In this document: one piece after another, positions 25,026-32,504 of the stretch
Layout of the letters: every line of letters starts with the position of its first letter
Position numbering within the stretch: position 1 is the first letter of the stretch
NCBI GenBank assembly: GCA_964552205.1
Contig: CAZKFT010000003.1
Coordinates: 1 to 64,000 of the forward strand
Direction: 5' to 3'
Source: JAIVGZ01 sp964552205
Lineage (GTDB): Bacteria > Pseudomonadota > Gammaproteobacteria > Natronospirales > JAIVGZ01
DNA length: 64,000 nt
Translations under genes and position numbers: made by a program
The notes under the pieces: generated by a model
Seen by the model: the letters and a program-made list of their open reading frames with translations, nothing else
What the model was told of the DNA's origin: nothing
The model's database searches: none

Positions 25026-27017
25026 TCAGGCCAGCATCTCGCCGGCATGTTTCAGTATGTTGTCGACCGTGAAACCGAAGTATTCAAAGACGTCCTTCGC
25101 GGGCGCCGATTCCCCAAATCTATCCAACCCGATGATGCGCCCCTGGGGGCCGACCCAGCGCCACCATCCGTCGGTGACCCCGGCCTCGATGGCCATGCGC
25201 GCGCCTATACCGAGCACCGAAGCCTGGTAGGCCGCATCTTGGGCCGCGAACAGTCCCATATTGGGCATGGATACCACGCGGACGCGATGACCTCGGTCAG
25301 AAAGCTCGGCTGCAGCGGCCGCGGCGAGATGGACTTCCGAGCCAGTGGCAATGAGCGTCAGTTGTGGCTGGCCGTCGCAATCCTTGAGTACATAGCCACC
25401 GCGTGCGATATCTGCAATCTGCGCCGCACTGCGCGATTGCTGCGGCAGATTCTGTCGCGTCAGCAACAAGGCAGTCGGCCCGTCCGCGCTTTCGATGGCA
25501 TCACGCCAGGCCACGGCCGTCTCCACCGTATCGCAGGGGCGCCACACCGACAGATTGGGAATGAGTCGCAGCGATTGCGCGTGCTCGACGGACTGGTGGG
25601 TCGGGCCATCCTCACCCAGGCCGATGGAATCGTGGGTATAGACATGGATGGCGCGAATTTTCATCAACGCGGCCATGCGCAGAGCGTTGCGTGCATAGTC
25701 CGAGAACGTGAGGAAGGTGCCCGCATACGGGATAAAGCCACCATGTAGTGTCAGGCCGTTCATGATGGCGGACATGCCGAACTCGCGCACGCCGTAAAAC
25801 AGGTAGTTGCCTGCAGCGTCGTCGCCAGTGATGCCCTTGGAACCCTTCCAGAAGGTGAGGTTGGAGCCCGTGAGATCAGCGGAACCCCCCAACAACTCCG
25901 GGAGCTTCGGGCCAAAGCCGTTCAGCACCATTTCCGAGGACTTGCGCGTAGCCACGTCCTTCGGGTCTGCAGCACAGCTCGCAACGAACGCGTCCGCCAG
26001 CGCGCCGAAATCGTCCGGGAGCAGACCTTCCATGCGGCGCTCGAACTCGGCAGCCAGCTCCGGGTGCGCTGCGCGATAAGCCTCGAAGGCCTTGTGCCAT
26101 TTGCGCTCAGTGCGTTTGCCCTTCGCCTTCGCATCCCAGCCCTTGTAGATGTGTTCGGGGATCTCGAACGGAGCATGGGTCCAAGCGAGCGTCTTGCGGG
26201 CCAATGCAATCTCGTCGTCACCCAACGGCGCACCGTGACACTCTTCCTTGCCCTGCTTGTTCGGGGCACCGAAACCAATGATGGTCTTGCAACAGATGAG
26301 CGTCGGCTTGTCGGTGGCCCGCTTGGCCTTGCGGATGGCTTTCTTCACGGCCTCAGCATCGTGACCATCCACATTCTTGATCACCTGCCAGCCATAAGCC
26401 TCGAAACGCTTGGGTGTGTCGTCGGTGAACCACCCGTGCACTTCGCCGTCAATGGAAATGCCGTTGTCGTCGTAGAAGGCGATGAGCTTGCCGAGCTTGT
26501 GCGTTCCGGCGAAGGAGCAGGCCTCGTGACTGATGCCCTCCATCAGGCAGCCGTCACCCAGGAACGCCCAAGTGTAGTGGTCAACGATGTCATGGCCGGG
26601 ACGGTTGAAGTGGGCAGCGAGTATCTTCTCCGCCAGCGCCATGCCGACCGCGTTGGTGATGCCCTGCCCCAATGGGCCGGTGGTGGTCTCCACACCTGGG
26701 GCATACCCGAACTCGGGGTGGCCAGGGGTCTGCGAATGCAACTGGCGGAAGTTCTTCAACTCATCCATGGACAGCGCGTAGCCGGTGAGGTGCAGCACCG
26801 AGTACAGCAACATGGAGCCGTGTCCGTTCGACAGCACGAAGCGGTCGCGGTCAGCCCAATGCGGATTCGCAGGATTGTGTTTGAGGAAATCGTTCCAGAG
26901 GACCTCGGCGATGTCGGCCATGCCCATCGGTGCACCAGGGTGACCGGACTTCGCGCGTTGCACGGCGTCCATGCTGAGCGCGCGTATCGCGTTGGCGAGT
27001 TCTCGTCTGGAAGACAT
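25026..27017 (-). CDS. tkt: Transketolase
   Basis: 663 residues. Thiamine-diphosphate enzyme of the non-oxidative pentose phosphate pathway (and Calvin cycle). Seen: MDAVQRAKSGHPGAPMGMAD, the ThDP site GDGCLMEGISHEA (GDG...N region), YDDNGISIDGE, FGVREFGM-like YGVREFGMSAIMNG, and THDSIGLGEDGPTHQ. The start at 27017 has AGGG eight nt upstream and gives the usual length of 663; the longer frame to 27047 is less likely. First gene of the leftward sugar-phosphate cluster. Confidence 0.96.
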   Translation of the reverse strand: MSSRRELANAIRALSMDAVQRAKSGHPGAPMGMADIAEVLWNDFLKHNPANPHWADRDRFVLSNGHGSMLLYSVLHLTGYALSMDELKNFRQLHSQTPGHPEFGYAPGVETTTGPLGQGITNAVGMALAEKILAAHFNRPGHDIVDHYTWAFLGDGCLMEGISHEACSFAGTHKLGKLIAFYDDNGISIDGEVHGWFTDDTPKRFEAYGWQVIKNVDGHDAEAVKKAIRKAKRATDKPTLICCKTIIGFGAPNKQGKEECHGAPLGDDEIALARKTLAWTHAPFEIPEHIYKGWDAKAKGKRTERKWHKAFEAYRAAHPELAAEFERRMEGLLPDDFGALADAFVASCAADPKDVATRKSSEMVLNGFGPKLPELLGGSADLTGSNLTFWKGSKGITGDDAAGNYLFYGVREFGMSAIMNGLTLHGGFIPYAGTFLTFSDYARNALRMAALMKIRAIHVYTHDSIGLGEDGPTHQSVEHAQSLRLIPNLSVWRPCDTVETAVAWRDAIESADGPTALLLTRQNLPQQSRSAAQIADIARGGYVLKDCDGQPQLTLIATGSEVHLAAAAAAELSDRGHRVRVVSMPNMGLFAAQDAAYQASVLGIGARMAIEAGVTDGWWRWVGPQGRIIGLDRFGESAPAKDVFEYFGFTVDNILKHAGEMLA

Positions 27018-27110
27018 CGGATTTCCCTGCTGCATGGAGGCGCGCATTTTCCCCGATTGGGGGGCCTCCCGGCAAGCCGACCACCCTAAATCAATAGCTT
27101 AGGTGCGCTC

Positions 27111-27818
27111 CTAGAGAAGGATGCCGCTCCGGTGCGGGTGACAGCGGGTGTACATCTTGCGCGGGAAGCGAACGCCGTACTCCGATTCGATCGCTCGGAT
27201 GAACGCGGATGACCCGCACGGAGTGCCACTACGGACCGACCAACCGAGAAAAAGGTTCTCCGCATCGGTGCTCGGAACTGACAGCCAACGGGCGTAGCGG
27301 GTGTACCGCGTATCTGCCCGGTCCGCGCACGAGAGGTAATGTTCTTCAAGGTCGAGCAGTGATGCTGCGCCCTCTTCGCGACGTTCTCGCACGCTGGACC
27401 ATTGGTACTGCTCCGCGCAATTGACCATGCCTGCCCGGACAGGAGAGGTTTCGACATAACGCATGCAGGCGAGCATGTAGCGGTCTGGCTGGATTGGTGT
27501 GGAGCGGAATCGCCCTTCCCATACCCTACCGCGACGACCGCTGAGACCGTTCAGCAGCTGTGAGTGGCGCCCGGCCAGGTGCTTCATCAACACCCCCAAC
27601 TGCTCTGCGTCCTCACCAGGATCCACTATGAGGCGCACGTGGTCGGGCATCAGGCACCACGCGTGAATCCTTACGCTCAAGTCCCGCTTCAGGTAAGACA
27701 GTTGCTCCAGATACGCCCTGCAGTAGTCCGCACGAGCGAAAACCGCAAAGCCATTGATGCCACGATGCAGGATGTGATGCGGGTAATTCGGGATAACGAT
27801 GCGTGCCGTCCTTGGCAT
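27111..27818 (-). mobile_element. REP-associated tyrosine transposase (RAYT, Y1_Tnp), with altered HUH motif
   Basis: 235 residues. Begins MPRTARIVIPNYPHHILHRG, typical of RAYT/IS200-like single-strand transposases that move REP elements. The catalytic Tyr is expected in MRYVETSPVRAGMV (usually YIELNPVRAG). The metal-binding HUH motif, normally PDHVHLI, reads PDHVRLI: the second His is Arg (codon CGC), which should cripple the nuclease. C-terminal FLGWSVRSGTPCGSSAFIRAIESEYG is the usual RAYT tail. No REP element immediately flanks it; REP clusters are 2.5 and 7 kb away. It is a single-copy domesticated-type gene, so no terminal inverted repeats are expected. Confidence 0.85.
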
Positions 27819-27976
27819 GGTGCCCTCCGTTGCGCCTTAAGCATGTTTCTTGGAAGCAAGAATAGCGCTGGGCGTGGGATGCACAAGCCAAAGGGACGCG
27901 ATGCCAGATTTTCTTGCTGACCGAACTGTCCCAAAAAAATGCCCGTGCGCGGGGCTTGCGAGCGAACAGACAGAAA

Positions 27977-28005
27977 TTCTGTCCCAGCCGAGCATCTGGT
28001 AGAAT
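27977..28005 (+). promoter_or_regulatory. Putative sigma70 promoter of ahcY
   Basis: -10 TAGAAT at 28000-28005 and a weak -35 TTCTGT at 27977-27982 with a 17-bp spacer. A start near 28012 would place the whole SAH riboswitch in the 5' leader. The remaining part of the 301-bp gap 27819-28119 holds only the RAYT upstream region and a 6-bp inverted repeat (27847-27862, TTCTTG/CAAGAA). Confidence 0.6.
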
Positions 28006-28022
28006 CGGCGTCCCGTTTCCGT

Positions 28023-28095
28023 CCGAGGAGCGTTGCGACAGGGGCCACCCTGCCAGGCTCGGACGGTCGGACATCCCAATGTCCAAACGACGCTC
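28023..28095 (+). promoter_or_regulatory. S-adenosylhomocysteine (SAH) riboswitch
   Basis: Matches the known ahcY RNA motif: CCGAGGAGCGTTGCGAC, then after a short hairpin CCAGGCTCGG, a GGACAT/ATGTCC stem, and AACGACGCTC. Pairings: CCGAG (28023-28027) with CTCGG (28058-28062), and GAGCG (28028-28032) with CGCTC (28091-28095). The family switches on expression when SAH accumulates, probably by freeing the SD; here it ends 24 nt before the ahcY ATG, as expected. Confidence 0.9.
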
Positions 28096-28119
28096 GTTAC
28101 ATAAACGGAGCTACATCCA

Positions 28120-29371
28120 ATGAGCGCAATGATGGAAACCAAACCCAACGAGGACTTCCGCGTCCGTGACATGAGCTTGGCCAAATGGGGTCGGCAGGAA
28201 ATTGCCATCGCCGAAACCGAAATGCCCGGCCTCATGCAGATTCGCGAGGAGTACGCCGATTCCCAACCACTGAAGGGCGCCCGCATCGCCGGTTGCCTGC
28301 ACATGACCATCCAGACCGCCGTGCTGATCGAGACGCTGACGGCACTGGGCGCGGAAGTTCGCTGGTCGTCGTGCAATATCTTCTCGACGCAGGACCATGC
28401 AGCAGCGGCCATTGCCGCGGCAGGCGTACCGGTATTTGCCTGGAAAGGCGAGACCGAGGAAGAGTTCTGGTGGTGCATCGAGCAGACCGTGCATGGGCCG
28501 GACGGCTGGACCCCGAACATGATTCTGGATGACGGCGGCGACCTCACCATTCTCATGCACGACAAGTACCCCGAGATGCTGAAGGATGTCCGCGGCATTT
28601 CCGAGGAGACCACCACCGGCGTGCACCGCCTCTACGAGATGATGACGGCCGGCACACTTTTAACGCCCGCCATCAATGTCAACGACTCGGTGACGAAGTC
28701 GNNNNNNNNNNGCCGGCAAGGTCGCGGTCGTATGCGGCTACGGCGATGTCGGCAAGGGCTCGGCGGAGGCGCTGAGCGCACTATCAGCACAGGTTTGGGT
28801 CACCGAAATCGACCCCATCTGTGCCCTGCAGGCCGCGATGGAAGGCTACAAGGTCGTGACGATGGAGTATGCCGCTGACAAGGCGGATATCTTCGTCACC
28901 GCCACCGGCAATGTGGATGTCATCACTGTCGAACACATGCGTAAGATGAAGAATCAGGCCATCGTCTGCAACATCGGGCATTTCGATTCGGAAATCCAGA
29001 TCGAAGCCCTGCGCAAGTACGAGTGGGAAAACATCAAGCCACAGGTGGACCATGTGATCTTCCCGGATGGCAAGCGCATCATCGTGCTGGCCGAGGGCCG
29101 TCTGGTGAACCTGGGCTGTGGCACCGGTCATCCGAGCTTCGTGATGTCGAACTCCTTCAGCAACCAGGTACTGGCGCAGATCGAGCTCTGGCACAACCAC
29201 GCCAACTACGAGAAGAAGGTCTATGTGCTGCCGAAGCATCTCGACGAAAAGGTGGCGAAGCTGCACCTGAAGCGTCTGGATGCTGACCTGACCGTGATGA
29301 CGGACAAGCAGGCCAAGTACCTTGGCCTGCCGGCCGAAGGCCCATTCAAACCGGATTACTACAGATATTGA
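28120..29371 (+). CDS. ahcY: Adenosylhomocysteinase, interrupted by an assembly gap
   Basis: NAD-dependent enzyme that splits SAH to adenosine and homocysteine, restoring the methyl cycle. N-terminal part 28120-28701: LHMTIQTAVLIETL, SSCNIFSTQDHAAAAI, ISEETTTGVHRLY, ending at NVNDSVTKS. C-terminal part from 28712 in frame to 29371: VAVVCGYGDVGKGSAEAL (NAD site), VTEIDPICALQAAMEGY, CNIGHFDSEI, EGRLVNLGCGTGHPSF, and the terminal GPFKPDYYRY. The 10 Ns replace the segment that normally links SVTKS to the NAD fold, roughly 23-24 codons, so the gap is longer than 10 bases and the apparent frameshift is artificial. A second ATG at 28132 is also possible. Controlled by the SAH riboswitch; metF follows. 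Confidence 0.93.
28702..28711. other. Assembly gap (10 Ns) inside ahcY
   Basis: Ten unknown bases. Comparison with the well-known AHCY sequence around SVTKS and GYGDVGKG suggests that about 70 bases are missing rather than 10. Any frameshift or chimeric protein read across the gap is an artefact. Confidence 0.9.
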
Positions 29372-29389
29372 TTCGGGTGCTGGAGTACC

Positions 29390-29428
29390 GTAGTGCAGCG
29401 GACCGGCCTGCGGCTGGCCGCTGACTAC
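29390..29428 (+). other. Strong inverted repeat between ahcY and metF
   Basis: GTAGTGCAGCGG (29390-29401) pairs with CCGCTGACTAC (29418-29428), 11 bp with one bulged G, around a GC-rich 16-nt loop (29402-29417) that can pair weakly with itself. No T-run follows, so it is not a classic terminator. It ends 16 nt before the metF start and could control metF translation or protect the mRNA end. Function unknown. Confidence 0.5.
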
Positions 29429-29444
29429 GATTTACGGGAGCAGG

Positions 29445-30266
29445 ATGGTAGCTTCAGACTACAGCCTGGAAGTCGTGCCGCCGTCGGCCACCGAGAAGGT
29501 GCCGGCGGCGGCTTTTTCCGGCCTGTCGAAACTCAATCCCGCGTTCGTAGCCATTTCTGCCTACCCGGGGAGGCTCCCCGTTGCGGCAGCCGTCTCTCTG
29601 CTCCGTTCGCATTTCATGGCGCCGTTGGTGCCGCATCTCACCAGTCGCGACTGCGCCAAAGCGGCGCTGCCCGCTTTGCTCGACCGGCTCCAGCACGCGG
29701 GCGTCTCGCATCTGGTTGTGGTTCGCGGTGATGCCTCCAGCGACCTGCCAGCGCCGTTTGATTTTCCGCATGCCATTGACCTCGTGAAAGAGGTGCGCGC
29801 GAAGTGGCGCAGTGGCCCACTACGCATCGAGGTCGGCGCGCACCCAGAGGGCCATCCCGACGCCCGTGGGCCTGCGCGTGAAGTGCAATACCTGTTGGAC
29901 AAGTTGGATGCCGGTGCAGACGGCCTGATCACGCAGTTCTGCTACGCACCAGAGGCCGTCATCGATTTGCGTGACCGTATTGCTGCCAAGCGCGCAGGTG
30001 TGCCGCTCAGAGCCGGAATATTGCTGGCGCGTGAACTCCCCCTGATTTCACACTTGGTTGCAACTTCAGGCGTATCCATCCCCACTGCCTTGCGCAAGGC
30101 CTTGGTCGCCGACCGCGATGACCCTGCGAGTGGGAGTGCGCGCACGCTTGAGTATCTCGCTGGCGTGGTGAAGACGCTGCACGCTGCGGGTATCCCGCCA
30201 CACCTCTACTCGATGAATGATGACGAGGCGGCGCGCACAGTGCTCAGCGGCGCCGGCTTGTTGTAG
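29445..30266 (+). CDS. metF: Methylenetetrahydrofolate reductase
   Basis: 273 residues, FAD TIM barrel making 5-methyl-THF for methionine synthesis. Seen: YSLEVVPPS (catalytic Glu region), PHLTSRDC, VVVRGDASSDLP, VGAHPEGHPDA, LDAGADGLITQFCY, and LYSMNDDEAARTVL at the end. It is 20-odd residues shorter than E. coli MetF (296), mainly in the N-terminal half, where the FPPRT/NSGER region is shortened (AISAYPGRLP); still a plausible enzyme. SD GGGAGCAGG before the ATG. 73 bp after ahcY, so both methyl-cycle genes probably share the riboswitch-controlled mRNA. Confidence 0.88.
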   Translation: MVASDYSLEVVPPSATEKVPAAAFSGLSKLNPAFVAISAYPGRLPVAAAVSLLRSHFMAPLVPHLTSRDCAKAALPALLDRLQHAGVSHLVVVRGDASSDLPAPFDFPHAIDLVKEVRAKWRSGPLRIEVGAHPEGHPDARGPAREVQYLLDKLDAGADGLITQFCYAPEAVIDLRDRIAAKRAGVPLRAGILLARELPLISHLVATSGVSIPTALRKALVADRDDPASGSARTLEYLAGVVKTLHAAGIPPHLYSMNDDEAARTVLSGAGLL

Positions 30267-30333
30267 GAGCGACGCTTCGCGTCGCGAATAAGACAGCCCT
30301 CATCATATTCGCGGTGCAAAGCACCGCTCCTAC
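30263..30333. repeat. REP inverted pair (BIME-like)
   Basis: Direct unit GTAGGAGCGACGCTTCGCGT (30263-30290) and inverted unit ATTCGCGGTGCAAAGCACCG (30307-30333) around a 16-nt spacer. Each unit is itself a hairpin. It lies at the convergent ends of metF and the GNAT gene and may act as a bidirectional mRNA-end structure. Confidence 0.8.
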
Positions 30334-30334
30334 T

Positions 30335-30796
30335 TTAGGAATGTCCGCCACCATCCAGTGGCAGTGAGAAAAATGAGTATCCGCTGATACGAGTGTACCC
30401 GCAACGCTCGTACAGACGCCGGGCAGGGTTGTCATTAGCCGTTTCCAGCATCAACTCGCAGCCACCCGTCTCCAGAGCGTGCTGCCTTGCCCGCTCCAGC
30501 AGCGCCTCACCCACACCCCTTCCCCGCAGGTCTGCCGCCACGAACAAATCGTTCAACAACCACAGACGCGCCATGCGCGTGGACGAGAACAAGGGGTAGA
30601 GCTGCGTGAATCCCGCTGGACGCCCATCCAGTATTGCCAGAAAAATCACCGACTCGTTCGCAGCCATGCGCTCGGCAAGAAATGCACGCCCGCCTTCCGG
30701 ATCGCTGGGCTTGCCGTAAAAATCACGATAGGCATCGAAGAGCGGCACCAACGCCCCCAGTTCCGCTTCGCCCGCACGAACGACCTCAACGGCCAT
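30335..30796 (-). CDS. GNAT family N-acetyltransferase
   Basis: 153 residues, single GNAT domain: WLLNDLFVAADLRGRGVGEALL carries the acetyl-CoA loop RGRGVG, and ETANDNPARRLYERCGY is the typical C-terminal motif B. The N-terminal residues EVVRAGEAELGALVPLFDAYRDFYG resemble a group of amino-acid acetyltransferases often annotated only as GNAT. Substrate unknown. It converges on metF through the REP pair. A 98-bp gap (30797-30894) separates it from the end of the catalase gene. Confidence 0.88.
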   Translation of the reverse strand: MAVEVVRAGEAELGALVPLFDAYRDFYGKPSDPEGGRAFLAERMAANESVIFLAILDGRPAGFTQLYPLFSSTRMARLWLLNDLFVAADLRGRGVGEALLERARQHALETGGCELMLETANDNPARRLYERCGYTRISGYSFFSLPLDGGGHS

Positions 30797-30894
30797 CAGC
30801 GATACACCCGCGTGGTCGTGGTGACGCGCAGGGCATGGATAATCACTTCACGCATCGGTACAGGGTATCACCGCTGTACCGATGCGCGATTGAC

Positions 30895-32334
30895 CTAGCT
30901 CAGGGCGTCGCGAACACCATTGCCGTAGTCCGGGTGAACCTGGTCGAACAGTTTGAGCTGGCGCTCGATGATGGCCTTGGGCACGCCCGCCATCGCCTCA
31001 GCGATGTTCGAGAACAGTCTCTTCCGTTGCTCGTCATTGAACAGCTCAAACAGCGCTCTGGGCTGGCTGAAGTCGTCATTCCCTTCGCGATGGTTGTAAC
31101 GATCGACGTCCCCTGATATCCGCAGCGGCGGCTCGGCGAATGACTGGTCCTCGATCGGTCCGTCCATGGAGTTCGGCTCGTAGTAGGCGTCCGGGTTGCC
31201 GGTATCGTTGCGGAAGAAGCGCATGGCGCCGTCCTTGTGATAGTGATGGACCGGACACTTCGGCGCGTTCACTGGCAGGGCCTCGTAGTGCGTTCCCAGA
31301 CGGTAGCGGTGTGCATCGGCGTAGGAGAATATCCGCGCCTGCAGCATCTTGTCCGGCGAGAATCCGACTCCCGGCACGACGTTGCTGGGCGAGAATGCCG
31401 CATTCTCGATCTCGCTGAAGTAGTTCTCGGCGTTGCGATTTAGCTCCATTACGCCGACTTCTATCAATGGGTAATCGCCGTGCGGCCAAACCTTGGTCAG
31501 GTCGAAGGGGTTGAACGGCGCCTTGTCAGCGTCGAGTTCCGGCATCACCTGAATGAACAACTTCCAGCGTGGGAACTCTCCGGCCTCGATGGTCCCGAAA
31601 AGGGCCTCCTGGTAGGTCTCACGGCTCTTGCCGACCACCACAGCCGCCTCTTCGTTGGTGAAATGCTTGTGGCCTTGCTCCGTCTTGAAATGGAACTTGA
31701 CCCAATGGCGTTCGCCCTTGTCGTTCCACATCGAGAAGGTATGCGAGCCAAACCCGTCCATATGCATGGGGGTCTGCGGCAGGCCGCGGTCCGACATCAG
31801 GATGGTGACCTGATGCAGTGACTCGGGCGACAGCGACCAGAAGTCCCACATGGCCGTGGGTGAACGCAGATTGGTCTTCGGGTGGCGCTTCTGGGTATGG
31901 ATGAAGTCCGGGAACTTGAGCGGGTCGCGCACGAAGAAGACCGGCGTGTTGTTACCTACGAGGTCCCAGTTGCCTTCGTCGGTGTAGAACTTCAAGGCGA
32001 ATCCACGGACATCGCGCTCGGCATCCGCGGCGCCCACCTCACCCGCCACCGTGGAGAATCGCGCGAGCATCTCGGTCTTCTTGCCGACCTTGGAGAAGAT
32101 GCTTGCACGCGTGTAGCGACTGATGTCATGGGTCACGGTAAGCGTGCCGAACGCGCCCCAGCCATTGGCATGTACAACGCGCTCGGGGATGCGTTCACGG
32201 TTCTGGTGGGCCAGCTTCTCGAGCAACTGCCAGTCCTGCATCAGGACAGGCCCACGCGGTCCGGCGGTCTGCGAATTCTGGTTGTCGGCGATGGGGGAGC
32301 CGGCAGTGGTGGTCATGATGGGCTTCTTGCTCAA
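30895..32334 (-). CDS. Catalase (monofunctional, heme)
   Basis: 479 residues, small-subunit catalase. Active His in RIPERVVHANGWGAFG, distal Asn in DLVGNNTPVFFVRDP, and proximal heme Tyr in RIFSYADAHRYRLG. ANGWG replaces the usual AKGSG next to the active His, a variant of unknown effect. Start codon TTG (MSKK...) is chosen because AGGAGGT lies at optimal distance just upstream; an ATG 18 nt further in is a weaker alternative. No signal peptide, so cytosolic. A 15-bp OxyR-type palindrome stands about 85 bp upstream of the start. Confidence 0.95.
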   Translation of the reverse strand: MSKKPIMTTTAGSPIADNQNSQTAGPRGPVLMQDWQLLEKLAHQNRERIPERVVHANGWGAFGTLTVTHDISRYTRASIFSKVGKKTEMLARFSTVAGEVGAADAERDVRGFALKFYTDEGNWDLVGNNTPVFFVRDPLKFPDFIHTQKRHPKTNLRSPTAMWDFWSLSPESLHQVTILMSDRGLPQTPMHMDGFGSHTFSMWNDKGERHWVKFHFKTEQGHKHFTNEEAAVVVGKSRETYQEALFGTIEAGEFPRWKLFIQVMPELDADKAPFNPFDLTKVWPHGDYPLIEVGVMELNRNAENYFSEIENAAFSPSNVVPGVGFSPDKMLQARIFSYADAHRYRLGTHYEALPVNAPKCPVHHYHKDGAMRFFRNDTGNPDAYYEPNSMDGPIEDQSFAEPPLRISGDVDRYNHREGNDDFSQPRALFELFNDEQRKRLFSNIAEAMAGVPKAIIERQLKLFDQVHPDYGNGVRDALS

Positions 32335-32416
32335 GGTACACCTCCTGAGGGAATTTGATGGGTTCAGTATCCTCCTGACCTACCCCTCGAGCCAGCCAAT
32401 CTTTTTAATCGGCCCA

Positions 32417-32431
32417 ATAGCTTCCACCTAT
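32417..32431 (-). promoter_or_regulatory. Candidate OxyR binding site upstream of catalase
   Basis: ATAG-N7-CTAT at exactly the OxyR half-element pattern ATAGNTNNNANCTAT on the minus strand (ATAGGTGGAAGCTAT). A second element 7 bp further (32395-32409) matches only weakly. Its position, 83-97 bp before the catalase start, fits activation by an oxidised OxyR. The regulator gene is not in the window. Confidence 0.6.
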
Positions 32432-32441
32432 CAATAACCAC

Positions 32442-32471
32442 AAAAAAAGAGGGGCCCCGAAGGGCCCCTCT
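32442..32471 (-). terminator. Rho-independent terminator of the TonB-dependent receptor gene
   Basis: On the minus strand GAGGGGCCC-TTCG-GGGCCCCTC followed by a run of T (the A-run at 32442-32448 on the plus strand). It lies 34 bp after the receptor stop and just beyond the candidate OxyR box of the catalase gene, isolating the two units. Confidence 0.9.
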
Positions 32472-32504
32472 CGTACAGCTTTTTCCGGTATTCCGGACCT
32501 TGGA

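Noticed and set aside
24139..25230. Long plus-strand frame (363 codons) opposite gap and tkt
   Set aside because: Lies wholly antisense to well-conserved enzymes; composition (His, Val, Gly-rich) is typical of a GC-codon shadow.
27090..27130. REP unit at the RAYT 3' side
   Set aside because: TAGGTGCGCTCCTA resembles a REP end only in part and lacks the hairpin body.
28120..28878. Continuous translation of ahcY across the Ns with a frameshifted end
   Set aside because: The downstream half reads in frame from 28712 as normal AHCY; the shift comes from the 10-N filler.
32395..32409. Second OxyR element
   Set aside because: Only 3 of the fixed bases match; not counted as a site.
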